This document shows, piece by piece, positions 49,650 through 59,176 of a DNA stretch of 64,000 bases. This DNA is from Planctomycetales bacterium 10988. GTDB lineage: Bacteria; Planctomycetota; Planctomycetia; Pirellulales; Pb10988. The DNA is taken from positions 434,001 to 498,000 of the forward strand of contig CP043547.1 of the NCBI GenBank assembly GCA_009664345.1, written 5' to 3'. The notes below the pieces were generated by a model. That model was not told the origin of the DNA. It saw nothing but the letters and a program-made list of their open reading frames with translations, and did not search any database. How positions within the stretch are numbered: the first letter of the stretch is position 1; the number at the start of each line of letters is the position of its first letter. The position numbers and the translations under genes are program-made.

Positions 49650-50345
49650 TCAGGATTTACTTTTTGGGTAGAGCGACTTCAGTTTGATTCGGGCGTCTGT
49701 GACTTGGAATTGCCAGTCCACCGTGCGTTGTTTTTTATTGGAGGGGTCGGACCAGGCCTTGGTTTCCGTTCGCAGGCGCTGGACGGATTCGAAGCGACGA
49801 CCGCTCACGCACTGCCGGGTCATCGTGCTCAGTTCGTTTTCGGCAATGTTGAGCCAGCTTCCGTGCTTTGGCGTCCGGCGAAATTCAATCCGTCTGACCA
49901 AGCGACGAGCTTCCTCGGCCGGAAACGTTTCGTAAAAGGCTCCTTGGGTGTGCGTGTTCAGATGATCGCAGACCAGGATCACCTTTCGGGCGGAGCGATA
50001 CCGTGTTGTCAGAAGTCGTTTTATTTCCATGGCCCAGTCCACTTTGGTACGTCGATCGCGAACGCGGACTTCGCGCCAGCCTGAGAGCGGTTCGGTGAAC
50101 ATGAAGACGCTGGCCGTTCCGCAACGTTCGTATTCGTAGTCGACACGACGAGCATGTCTCCGGGTGGCCGGGATCGGCCGACGGATTTCCTGGTGAAGCT
50201 GAACGGGTTGTTCATCCATGCACAGCACCGGATAATCGCTGTGGTAAGGTTCTTCGTAGGTATCCAGCACTTCTTCCATCGACGCAATGAATTCGGCATC
50301 GGCACCCGGAGGGATCACCCAGTACTGGACCTTGCGTTGGGTCAT
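49650..50345 (-). CDS. IS630 transposase, catalytic part (OrfB)
   Basis: A 231-residue frame with the DDE core: CMDEQPVQLHQEIRRPIPAT (first Asp), ILVCDHLNTHTQGAF (second Asp) and GSWLNIAENELSTMTRQCV (Glu). It starts at an ATG that overlaps the OrfA stop (ATGA, 50342-50345). Production by coupled initiation or by -1 frameshifting at the A7 run just upstream are both possible. Confidence 0.88.
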   Translation of the reverse strand: MTQRKVQYWVIPPGADAEFIASMEEVLDTYEEPYHSDYPVLCMDEQPVQLHQEIRRPIPATRRHARRVDYEYERCGTASVFMFTEPLSGWREVRVRDRRTKVDWAMEIKRLLTTRYRSARKVILVCDHLNTHTQGAFYETFPAEEARRLVRRIEFRRTPKHGSWLNIAENELSTMTRQCVSGRRFESVQRLRTETKAWSDPSNKKQRTVDWQFQVTDARIKLKSLYPKSKS

Positions 50346-50785
50346 CCCGTTTTTTTAAGGGTCTGGCGGACGGTTTCGTGACTGATCGAATCGACCAGGC
50401 CGAGCTCTACCACCTGTTCTGCCAGCAGGCGAAGCGACCAGCTCGCATAGCCTTCCGGCGGCTTTCCCAATCGCAGAGCAATCACCTTTGCTTCTTGTTT
50501 TCCGTCAAGAACTTTCTTTCTCGGAGGCGACTCGCGAGGCTTCCCGGAAAGAGCAATCTCAAATCCCTCGGTGACCAAACGCTTCCGCAGGTTCTCAACC
50601 GTCTGCACACGACAGCCGAACGCTTCGGCAATCCTGGCGTCCGTCCAGTTAGGACCGCGGACATCTGCTTTCAACAAAATCTGAGCACGCCTCACTTGTT
50701 GCGAGGACCCCTTCAGTTTCCTACAGACATCTGTCAGACGTTCACGTTCACTCTTCGACAGTCGAACCACGTATTTCTTTTGCAT
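50342..50785 (-). CDS. IS630 transposase, DNA-binding part (OrfA)
   Basis: A 147-residue frame from ATG 50785 behind a strong GGAGGAG site; the ORF from 50866 extends into the terminal repeat and is rejected. An HTH is visible (WTDARIAEAFGCRVQTVENLRKRL) with a second in the C-terminal half (LRLLAEQVVELGLVDSISHE). Ends in LKKTG-stop, encoded by CTTAAAAAAACGG. Confidence 0.85.
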   Translation of the reverse strand: MQKKYVVRLSKSERERLTDVCRKLKGSSQQVRRAQILLKADVRGPNWTDARIAEAFGCRVQTVENLRKRLVTEGFEIALSGKPRESPPRKKVLDGKQEAKVIALRLGKPPEGYASWSLRLLAEQVVELGLVDSISHETVRQTLKKTG

Positions 50786-50868
50786 AGAATCTCCTCCCTG
50801 AGTGCCACGCAGTTTCCTCTCTTTCCACCAGATGGAAAACCCCACTTTTGAATCCTGACGAAGCACTA

Positions 50869-52657
50869 GTTTAGGAGATTCTACAACCTTAGTTTATGAC
50901 CTAACAAGCCCGATGCTAGAAGTCACGGCGGACGGTAATGCAACAAACGATAATCCCATTCTTTTCACGTTTGAATTTTAGAAAACATCATTGGTTTTAT
51001 TGAATCGGATATTGTCATCACCGGCGGGACGGGTAGTAACTTTACTATGATTGATGGGGATACTTATACTCTTGAAGTGACTCCAACCTCAGATGGTGAA
51101 ATCACCATAACAGTAGCTGATGAAGCCGCTGAAGATGCCGCTGGGAATTTGCTAATTGGTGATAGTGCTACAGTTGTTTATGACAGTATTTCTCCGACGG
51201 TTGTTATCACTCCGAATGACAGTCTAACAAACGTGGCAACTACTGTGTTTACATTTGAATTTTCTGAAGAAGTGTCAGATTTTACGATTGATGGTATTCA
51301 AGTCACCAATGGTACAAAGGGGATTTTTACAGCTATTGATGGCGATACCTATACTCTTGATGTCACCCCGAATGAAGAAGATGGCGATGTCACCGTGACG
51401 GTTGACGATGCCGTTGCGGAAGATCAAGCAGGCAATGGAATCGTGGGAGATTCTGCAACCATTCACTATAACGCCATCGACGAAACCCCGTTGATTGTCA
51501 CCGGGACCGATGCAGGTGGTCCTGCTACTGTTCGGGTCTTCGATCCTTCCGGCAATGAACTTTTGAGTTTTATGCCTTATGGTGCCATCACTGGCGGGGT
51601 TCGTGTCGCGACGGGCGATATCAACGGTGATGGGATACTCGATATCATCACGGCTGCCGGACCGGGCGGTGGCCCACATGTGCAAGTCTTCGATAGCCGG
51701 ACCGGACAACTAATCACGGGCGGGCTCAATAACTTTTATGCCTATGCTCCGAATGTAACAACGGGTGTTTTCGTGGCGGTGGGCGATGTGAACGACGATG
51801 GGTACGACGATATCATTACCGCTCCCGATGCCGGTGGCGGACCGCATTTAAAAGTTTACAACGGCGAAACGGGCGACGTGATTACCGAATTTTACGCCTA
51901 TGCTCCCAATGTCACCGTCGGAGTTCGCATTGCCTCTGGCGATATCAACGGCGATGGCTTTGCCGAAATTATCACGACTCCTGGTCCTGGTGGTGGTCCC
52001 CATGTTCGCGTGATCAACGGCATGACCGGCGAGCAAATGCCCGGTCCAGTGACCAACTTTTATGCTTATGCCCCGAATGTCTTAACCGGCCTTTACGTTG
52101 CTTCGGGCGATGTGAATGGTGACGGCTTCGATGATATCATCACTTCTCCAGGTGCTGGCGGTGGTCCGCATATTCAAGCCTTTAGCTCCGCCGATGGTTC
52201 AACACTGCAGAACTTTTACGCCTATCATCCGAACTTCGTTGGTGGCGTTCGCGTCGGTACGGCGGACCTCAACCAAGACGGCTTCGCCGACATTATTACG
52301 GTGCCCGGTTCTTCCGGGGGCCCTCACACCCGAGTTTTCAGCGGTGTCGATCTTTCTGATCTTTCCAACTTCTTCTCTGGACCGCCGATCAACACTGATG
52401 GCCTGTTCCTCGCTGGTGGCATCAGTTTTCTTTCGATTGAAGACCCCGTCCCAACCTCGGCACCATTTTCTAACCTGTTAACATCTGACAGTGCCGAGAA
52501 TTTAAACACCTTAAAAAATGATAATTCTGACACTATAGAAAATATCAAATCTGACACTTTCAAGACTAGGAAAACATGGTGGGATGACGTCGACGAATTT
52601 TATCAGTCCTCAGAAAAGATTGATAAATTATTTACCGGCCTAGGAATTAATGAATAA
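50869..52657 (+). pseudogene. Truncated inverted copy of the surface protein C-terminus
   Basis: From 50869, immediately after the IS630 end, the plus strand is closely similar to the reverse complement of the Ig-like/FG-GAP part of the gene at 39514-45387. The first ~100 bp (SPMLEVTADGNATND) carry a 2-bp deletion near 50980 that stops the frame. After that an ORF from 51047 runs to 52657 (536 aa): one and a half Ig-like repeats joined directly to the FG-GAP region and the ending SEKIDKLFTGLGINE. Four Ig-like units present in the full gene are missing, so two distant repeats have been fused. No export motif remains; inactive as a surface protein. Confidence 0.85.
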
Positions 52658-52864
52658 TGCTCACAAAAGTAGATAAGTAGCAATCAACGAAGAAGCTGAT
52701 TTGGATATTACTTCCCTAAACCGAATCGAATCTGCGATTATCTAGGCCACTGAGCTTTGAGACTTATTTGTAAATCTCAATCGGTAAATTTGCTATGATC
52801 GGATTTGCCGCATCCAGAGAAGTCGAATCGAGAATAATTCTAGGAGATTATCTGCAAAATCTAT

Positions 52865-52894
52865 TTGAATTTGAGTTCTTCAATCGGCTAGAAT
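52865..52894 (+). promoter_or_regulatory. Putative promoter of the three-gene operon
   Basis: TTGAAT (52865-52870), an 18-bp spacer, TAGAAT (52889-52894), then 30 bp to the GTG start at 52925. Sequence match only. Confidence 0.45.
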
Positions 52895-52924
52895 GAGGCT
52901 CCCTTATTCACTAGGAGAATCAAT

Positions 52925-53839
52925 GTGGCAGAACTCATAGCATCTGAAGTGTCGATTGAAGAGGAACGTGGGGTCTTGTTGAGAGCCCTCAGGCAGCATC
53001 AGGAACTGGAAAACGAGCCTACCCGGATCACCGAATTACGAAAAGACTTGCCAGAACGCTTTCGGCTGCCGGAAGAGCAAATTGAGGAAATTGTTACCGA
53101 TCTCGTTCAGCAAGGTAAAGTCTTCCGCTTCGAGCCTTACAATTCTCGCGGGGCAAAGAAGCGATACCGCTATTGGTTTGGAAATCCTGAGGAGTATGCA
53201 GCCCTCTTGATACAAGAGCAATTGTCAAAGAAAGTCCGAACACGCTCTGAACTAAAAGCAGCAATCAAAAATCGGCTTGGTGGTTTTTCAGAATCTCGGC
53301 GGGACCAGTTGATCAAGAAGTTAATTGAAGAGGGAACTATTCGAGAGTTGCCTCCTTTTCTCGGCGGTCGGACGAAACGCTTGAGTTTAGGCAAGCCCAA
53401 CCCTCAAGAGTATCTACAGCACGCCGTTGACAAGATTCAACATCTTCTTACTCGTTACGGTATAACCGAGCAGGAAGTCTCCAAAGTCCTCTTCCAGATG
53501 ATCGGAAGCTCCGCATCTAGCCCCTCTCAAATCCCTCCTGTTGAGAAACCTCAGCAATCAACCAGAGAACCTCTTTCGCAGAAGATTTTGCAACGGGCCG
53601 CTGAACTCGAAAGTGGGGTGAGTGGGTCGGTTATCTCCGTAAGAGAACTTCGTCAGGCGAGCGATTTTCTCACCCACTCGAAGCAAGAATTTGATCAAGC
53701 CCTGCTTAAATTGGCGGAAGAAGAAAAAGTTTACTTGCATCGGCATGACCGACCCATGGGGTTATCTGAGAGTGATCGCGAACAACTCGTTTTTGATGGA
53801 AAGAATAATTATTACTCATCTGTTTCTGTGCTAGATTGA
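52925..53839 (+). CDS. Winged-helix-like protein, first gene of ATPase/nuclease-translocase operon
   Basis: A 304-residue protein starting with GTG 52925 behind AGGAG. It appears to contain three tandem winged-helix-like units: ~20-80 (ITELRKDLPERFRLPEEQIE, VTDLVQQGKVFRF), ~105-150 (RTRSELKAAIKNRLGGFSE, then LIKKLIEEGTIREL) and ~230-285 (SVRELRQASDFLTHSKQEFD, LLKLAEEEKVYLHRH), with a polar linker between the second and third. The repeated layout suggests DNA binding or scaffolding. I do not recognise the family. The next gene starts 7 bp downstream, so the three genes form one operon. Confidence 0.7.
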   Translation: MAELIASEVSIEEERGVLLRALRQHQELENEPTRITELRKDLPERFRLPEEQIEEIVTDLVQQGKVFRFEPYNSRGAKKRYRYWFGNPEEYAALLIQEQLSKKVRTRSELKAAIKNRLGGFSESRRDQLIKKLIEEGTIRELPPFLGGRTKRLSLGKPNPQEYLQHAVDKIQHLLTRYGITEQEVSKVLFQMIGSSASSPSQIPPVEKPQQSTREPLSQKILQRAAELESGVSGSVISVRELRQASDFLTHSKQEFDQALLKLAEEEKVYLHRHDRPMGLSESDREQLVFDGKNNYYSSVSVLD

Positions 53840-53846
53840 GGAAATC

Positions 53847-55826
53847 ATGGATCGCCTAAAGTCTCTAAAGTCAATGCCGAATCCTTTTGAAAGCACGGTT
53901 GTCAAAGATGCTTGGCAGCAAGATACTATTGATGTTCCTGTTATTCATCAGGCACAATTCCAAAGTTGTCAACGGTTAATTGAAAGCGTTAGTCAAAATG
54001 GTACGACAGAATCCCTGCTGATTTTTGGAGAAACCGGGAGTGGCAAAACGCATCTTTTGAGAAGGCTTCGTGCCCAGCTTCTTGATAGTGAAAATTTCAA
54101 TGAAGGTCCCACCTCGAGCCGTGCCCTCTTTATTTATATGAAATTGCAGACAAGCCCTCGCATGATTTGGCGTGCCCTGCGTCGTCAATTCGCGACGGAC
54201 TTGCTCCGATCAACCTCTCGAAAGATTTCTCAATTAGAAACCCTGCTTGCAACGCGTTTTGCACAGGAACTAGGTATTTCAAGCGATCCGATCGATTGGT
54301 GGCTGGATTTTCGACAACAACATTCCTCAATGGACAGCCTGCGAGATCACATATCTGATCTATTTGAGGAGTTGAATACCAACATTTCTTATAATCTCAG
54401 AGTGGCCCTGACTCTCCTGCTCATGGGACATCATCGAGCAGATGCGAAGGCTTGGCTGCGGGGAGATATGTTACCCGACGCTATCTTAGAGGCGATGGGA
54501 CTGAGTAGCCATCAGCATGAAGAAGTTGAATTAGAAGATGAAGCGAAGATGTGCGTGTTACATCTTTGTAGTCTCGCTGGTCGGAGCACTTGTTTTGTTA
54601 TCTGTTTCGATCAGATTGAAGCGCTTCAGCAAAACATCAATGACCGTGCAGGACTGTCAGCTTTCGGGAACATGGTCGTTACTCTTTATCATAACACTAC
54701 AAATCTCAGCCTGATTTCATGTATTCAAACAACCCTTCAGCATGAATTAAAAGAAGCATTACACGAATCGGATTATCAAAAATTATCTGCATTCGGTAAA
54801 AACATCTTTCTACAAACATTGAAGTGGGAAGACGCTTTCGAACTAGTAAAAGCTCGCTTGCAGGCGTCGCATGACCTTTGGGAATTACACAAATCCGACC
54901 CTTCGTTGGGAGGGCTTTGGCCGCTTTCAGAAGCCGAGGTCCAAAAGCTTTGTCCGATCCCCGCCCGGAAGTTGATTTGGAACTGCCGCGAACTGTTTGA
55001 AAAAGCTCGTAATAAACAAGTTCCGATCATTCCGGTGGAAGAGTTCCTGAGAAATTCGCTCAATGAGAGTCTGGAAAGCTGTCTCGCGGATTCCAATCCA
55101 GCACAAACCACCGAGGTGCTTGAACACGGCTTATTGCAGCTTGAGGATTTTACAACCGAAAACTGGGAGGTCAGCAAGCTTGAGGATTTAAGGGACGTGG
55201 ACCTCCTTCTTTCCGGGAAAGACGGCAACATTGGGGTCAGTTTTTGTAATGAAGCGAGTATGAACAGTTTGTGTCGTCGCTTAAAGCGGTTGCGAGATCA
55301 AGCCAAGGATAAACGCTTTCAAAAACTCGCCATTCTCCGCGATCCAAGAATTCCGATTACTCCGACCGCCAAAGCGGCCAATCAATATCGCAAAGAATTG
55401 TTAGAGAAAACAAGCACGAATTTTCTTACCCCAAGCTTGGAAGCGATCGCCGCACTCGATGCCATTCGAAAACTGCTCTCGGATTCGAAAGCTGGAGACC
55501 TTTCCTTGCAAGGGGAATCCATTGAACCTGATAAAGTGAAATCGTGGTTGTTAGATAATCTTCCTTTTGAGTTAGATGATTTTTTGAAAGATGTGTTATC
55601 GGCACCGATGATCTATCCTCCTCATTATGAATTAGTGGAAAAAATTGCCGAACTTGTGGAAGATCAATATTTGCTCGATTTAACTACAGTGGCGAATCAC
55701 TTAAAAGAATCGATCACAACCTTACAAAATTGTATTGATAAACACCCCCAACGATTTGGCCTTCTTGATGGCAAGGCAAAAGTCGTCTATCAACTCGTTC
55801 CTGAAAATTTTAAAACTATCAATTAG
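53847..55826 (+). CDS. AAA/STAND-like ATPase, second gene of operon
   Basis: A 659-residue protein. Walker A is GETGSGKT (~60-67), and the Walker B region is CFVICFDQIEAL (~248-259), within an ORC/AAA_16-like P-loop domain; a sensor-like segment LSLISCIQTT follows. The C-terminal ~280 residues are helical and not recognised, with a hydrophobic patch LRDVDLLLSGKDGNIGVSFC. It may load or regulate the translocase encoded next, as many ORC-like ATPases do for DNA machines, but that is inferred. The following gene starts 10 bp downstream. Confidence 0.75.
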   Translation: MDRLKSLKSMPNPFESTVVKDAWQQDTIDVPVIHQAQFQSCQRLIESVSQNGTTESLLIFGETGSGKTHLLRRLRAQLLDSENFNEGPTSSRALFIYMKLQTSPRMIWRALRRQFATDLLRSTSRKISQLETLLATRFAQELGISSDPIDWWLDFRQQHSSMDSLRDHISDLFEELNTNISYNLRVALTLLLMGHHRADAKAWLRGDMLPDAILEAMGLSSHQHEEVELEDEAKMCVLHLCSLAGRSTCFVICFDQIEALQQNINDRAGLSAFGNMVVTLYHNTTNLSLISCIQTTLQHELKEALHESDYQKLSAFGKNIFLQTLKWEDAFELVKARLQASHDLWELHKSDPSLGGLWPLSEAEVQKLCPIPARKLIWNCRELFEKARNKQVPIIPVEEFLRNSLNESLESCLADSNPAQTTEVLEHGLLQLEDFTTENWEVSKLEDLRDVDLLLSGKDGNIGVSFCNEASMNSLCRRLKRLRDQAKDKRFQKLAILRDPRIPITPTAKAANQYRKELLEKTSTNFLTPSLEAIAALDAIRKLLSDSKAGDLSLQGESIEPDKVKSWLLDNLPFELDDFLKDVLSAPMIYPPHYELVEKIAELVEDQYLLDLTTVANHLKESITTLQNCIDKHPQRFGLLDGKAKVVYQLVPENFKTIN

Positions 55827-55836
55827 GATTCTCCTT

Positions 55837-57705
55837 ATGACAGTCAGTCTTCCCGTGCGAGAAATCTCCGGTGAGATCTACCGAGTTGCCAAGCAAGCCG
55901 GCGATGGACGTCCATCAACGATGTTTTTAGGACAAATCTTTCATGAAGTCTTTGCCGAATTGACGAGTTCTTGCTCCGATCGAAACTTTCAGTCTGCCTT
56001 GATTGATGCGGACCCTACACTTGAGGATTGGCAATCGAAGCTTCGTCATCATCTCTATCAGAAGCTGGTCGGTCCTCGTCTTCGCCGTCATCATAACGCT
56101 TTACAAGAAAGTTCAGAGCAAGTCATCGATTTTTGGTCAGCCGTGAAGGACCTGGGGGATTGGTTTGCCGATGTTCTGTTCTCGGCCTATGAAAAATCGA
56201 AAAGCTCCAATACCGAAGCCTTTTTGCAAGGCATCGCCGAAGGGATCGACTCGGAAGAACCCCTGAGTTGGGAACTTCGCCAGCCTGATTGGACCGACTC
56301 GGTTCGTGTGCACGGAATTGCCGATTGCATCTGGAGAATTCCCCAATCCGAGAAATGGTGCTTGGTTGAATTCAAACTTGGAAAGACTTCCCCGGAATCC
56401 GACTTGGCTCAAGTTTGTTTGTATCATCACCTCTTGGAGAACCAAACCGGCAAAGCTGGCCCTCTAGCATTAATGAGTTTCAAACCAACAAAAACGGAGC
56501 AATTCTTCTCTGTGGAGCAGTTGAAAGAGGTACAAAATAGCCTCATCGCTCTCATCGGGAGTGTTGCAGGAGTCCTTCCTACTGCAACCCCTGACCCCCT
56601 TCCTAAACCAAAGCCCAGTTCATCTGAATCGATCTCTCAACTAGGAAAGAAACTACTTGCAGCCTTGGAAGAGTATGGTGCTCCATGTTCTCTGTCTGGC
56701 GATCCGATCGTTGGACCGACGTTTATTCGGTTTCCCCTCATTATGGGAACAAAAGTAAAGTACAGCACCCTCACGAAACACGTAAAAGAATTTCAATTTC
56801 GTCTAGGATTAGACGAACCACCGATCATCGGGGCGAGTAGCGGTCGAGTGGTGATCGACGTTCAGCGTCCGAAGCGTGATACCGTACTCTTCACGGACCT
56901 TGAAGCCGACTTAAAGAAAAAGGAAACCTCCTTCGGGTCCTCGAATATTCTTTTGGGAGTTGACCTAGAAGGGAGGCTCCATTTCGCGGATCTAGCAGAA
57001 CCAGAAAACGCCCATATGCTGGTGGCCGGCACTACCGGGAGTGGAAAAACGGAATGGATTCGGTCGGCCATCGCCTCATTATTACTTTTAAACACGCCTG
57101 AAACACTGAAGTTGATCCTGATCGATCCGAAACGCAATGCCTTCCACGAACTTAAAGGCTCCCCCTTTCTAGATAATGAGAATTCAATCGTTTATCCTGA
57201 TGAGCAACCGGTTGCCGAAGTATTGGAGATGCTTGTCGAAGAGATGGAAGAAAGATATCGCATGATCGAAGGCTATGATCATCTAGCGGAATATGTCCAA
57301 GACACTGGCAATAAAATTCCTCGGATCATTTGTATCTGCGATGAATATATGGACCTGATGTTACAAGATTCCGCACAACGGAAAGAACTGGAACGATTGA
57401 TTTCTCGGCTCGGAGCAAAAGCTCGGGCGGCGGGCATTCATCTTATCTTGGCAACTCAGCGTCCGGATAAAAAAACGGTAACAGGTCACATCAGTACGAA
57501 TTTACCAGCCCGAGTTGGTTTAAAGTTAGACGGAGGAATCGAGTCCCGGATGATCATCGACGCCAATGGTGCGGAAAATCTGCTGGGTCGAGGGGACCTT
57601 CTCTTTAAAAGCATCGGACCTCCCAAGCGCCTTCAATCCCCCTACCTTCCCCCGGAAGCCAGAAATTCTTTGTTTAAAGCGAAAGTTTCCATTCCTGTAA
57701 AATAA
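55837..57705 (+). CDS. RecB/Cas4-type nuclease fused to FtsK-like DNA translocase
   Basis: A 622-residue protein from ATG 55837 (the ORF from 55735 overlaps the previous gene). The N-terminal domain has every mark of the RecB/Cas4 PD-(D/E)xK family: IFHEVFAEL (His36), HGIADCIWR (Asp163), CLVEFKLGK (Glu178, Lys180) and QVCLYHHLL (Gln192, Tyr196). No Fe-S cysteine set is seen. From ~350 a FtsK/SpoIIIE motor follows: Walker A GTTGSGKT (398-405), LILIDPKR, Walker B IICICDE (497-503), then LILATQRPDKKTVTGHI. It lacks FtsK's membrane and KOPS-reading parts. It should pump and cut DNA, assisted by the ATPase and winged-helix protein. The fusion, with three complete motif sets, argues for an active nuclease. 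Confidence 0.85.
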   Translation: MTVSLPVREISGEIYRVAKQAGDGRPSTMFLGQIFHEVFAELTSSCSDRNFQSALIDADPTLEDWQSKLRHHLYQKLVGPRLRRHHNALQESSEQVIDFWSAVKDLGDWFADVLFSAYEKSKSSNTEAFLQGIAEGIDSEEPLSWELRQPDWTDSVRVHGIADCIWRIPQSEKWCLVEFKLGKTSPESDLAQVCLYHHLLENQTGKAGPLALMSFKPTKTEQFFSVEQLKEVQNSLIALIGSVAGVLPTATPDPLPKPKPSSSESISQLGKKLLAALEEYGAPCSLSGDPIVGPTFIRFPLIMGTKVKYSTLTKHVKEFQFRLGLDEPPIIGASSGRVVIDVQRPKRDTVLFTDLEADLKKKETSFGSSNILLGVDLEGRLHFADLAEPENAHMLVAGTTGSGKTEWIRSAIASLLLLNTPETLKLILIDPKRNAFHELKGSPFLDNENSIVYPDEQPVAEVLEMLVEEMEERYRMIEGYDHLAEYVQDTGNKIPRIICICDEYMDLMLQDSAQRKELERLISRLGAKARAAGIHLILATQRPDKKTVTGHISTNLPARVGLKLDGGIESRMIIDANGAENLLGRGDLLFKSIGPPKRLQSPYLPPEARNSLFKAKVSIPVK

Positions 57706-57997
57706 TGTATTTAAAAAATTTGTAAGCTCCATCATCCATGAAGGAATCGCCTTACAACAGTATCAATCACAGTGCTGGAAGCTGATCGAAGGAACATCAC
57801 GAGTGCCCAGTATAAATCTATTAATGAAATAGTCTTCATATAATTAATCCTCAATGGCTGCTTTGGAGGATGATAGGGTATACTATTATAATCTTTAGCG
57901 GTTTCTCTACCCTCAGATGCACAGCTCTCACATCCGCATAGGCAAACATGAGTTGGTACAATTTTGACCTGCTCCTGGAATGGCATCGCAGTTTAAT
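57706..57997. other. Intergenic region
   Basis: No gene recognised between the three-gene operon and the IS3 element. Confidence 0.4.
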
Positions 57998-58004
57998 TTA
58001 GCTT

Positions 58005-58897
58005 TTAATGCGTTGCCTCTTTATTAATTCTTTCCTCCTTGGTTTCTTCGAGAGCGGTGATGCTAAGGGAGGGGCCGCTTCGGGGACGGGAGGTTGATAG
58101 CCTAGCGAAGTATGAGGTCGGATCGTGTTGTACTCCTTTCGCCAGCTTTCGATCAGGACTTTCGCTTCCAAGAGGGTGTCGAACATTTCTCCGTTTGACA
58201 ACTCGTCTCGCAGCTTGCCGTGGAAGGACTCGAGGTAACCGTTCTCCACGGGGAGCCCGGCTAGATAAACAACGTTTTGACCTCCACCTTCTCCAGCCAA
58301 ATACAGGTTCGTCGGGAAGTAAACTTGGGACCGTTGTCCGAGCGGAGGTACTCCGGCACGCCTCGTTGAACAAACAAATCACTCAAGCGTTCCAACATCT
58401 GCTCGTATGTAAGCCGACGTTCCACACCGATCGCCGAGCACTCTTGGGTGAACTCATCCAGGACCCGTTAACATTCGAAATGTTTGACCTTTTTCCAAGC
58501 GAGCATGCACGAAACCGTAACTCCAAACGTGATTCGCATGGCAAGGTCGCAGTCGAACACATGAGCCATCGTTCAACCACAAACGCCGACGCTTGGGCTG
58601 TTTGACGGGTACTCTCAGGCCTTCTCCTATCCAAAGCCGTTCGATCCGTTTATGATTGACGTGCCAGCCTTCCTGCGGTAGCATCGCGGCCATCCGCCGA
58701 TATCCATAGCGGACGTACTCGCTCCGCCAGCCGCACCGTCGCTCGAATGAGTCGCGATTCGTCCGAAGGAAGATGAGGCCCGCGGCGTTGCGTCGACCGC
58801 GGTTGTCCCAGGACTCGGCATGCCCGGCGTTCGGAAACTTGGGTCATCCCTTAAGCCTCGCGAACGTGCTTCACCGCTTGGCAGCGTTTGGCTGGCG
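58005..58897 (-). pseudogene. IS3-family transposase OrfB, multiply frameshifted
   Basis: OrfB pieces lie in several frames: LLTPAKRCQAVKHV, VSERRACRVLGQPR, RMAAMLPQEGWHVNHKRIER, SYGFVHARLEKGQTFRML, and NGYLESFHGKLRDEL with SWRKEYNTIRPHTSLGY. These cover the start, the DDE core and the end of an IS407-type integrase, but the joins need several frameshifts. It cannot make a transposase. Confidence 0.8.
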
Positions 58898-59176
58898 TCA
58901 AAAGTTTCCCGAGGCCGCCTCCCGCAGAATTGCTTTGTCGAGCTCGGCCTCGGCCAACAGCCTCTTGAGACGGTCGTTTTCTTTCTCCAACTCTTTGAGC
59001 CGCTTGGCCTGATCGGTGCGAACACCGCCATATTCTTTTCGCCACTTGTAGTACGTCTGCTCGTGAACCTCCAGCTTCTTACAAGCCTGAGCCACGGAAA
59101 AGCCTTGGGTCAGATGGACCTCCGCTTCGCGGAGCATGGCAATCATCTGCTCGGGTGAAGGTCGCTTGCTGGGCAT
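58898..59176 (-). CDS. IS3-family transposase OrfA
   Basis: A 92-residue protein: an HTH (SPEQMIAMLREAEVHLTQGF, VAQACKKLEVHEQTYYKWRK) followed by a leucine-zipper-like helix (RLKELEKENDRLKRLLAEAE). This is the IS407-type OrfA layout. It is intact, but its OrfB partner is broken. Confidence 0.88.
   Translation of the reverse strand: MPSKRPSPEQMIAMLREAEVHLTQGFSVAQACKKLEVHEQTYYKWRKEYGGVRTDQAKRLKELEKENDRLKRLLAEAELDKAILREAASGNF

Larger units (their letters stand above)
49642..50866 (-). mobile_element. IS630-family insertion sequence
   Basis: Terminal inverted repeats GTGCTGTGTCAGGATT (49642 on) and GTGCTTCGTCAGGATT (reverse-complemented from 50866), flanked by TA at 49640-49641 and 50867-50868 as expected for IS630/Tc1 elements. 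Length 1225 bp. Two overlapping minus-strand frames encode the transposase. Confidence 0.9.
57998..59176 (-). mobile_element. IS3-family (IS407-like) element, degraded
   Basis: An intact OrfA and a frame-broken OrfB on the minus strand. Exact ends could not be fixed because the terminal repeats were not readable. The extent given is the coding extent only. Confidence 0.75.
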
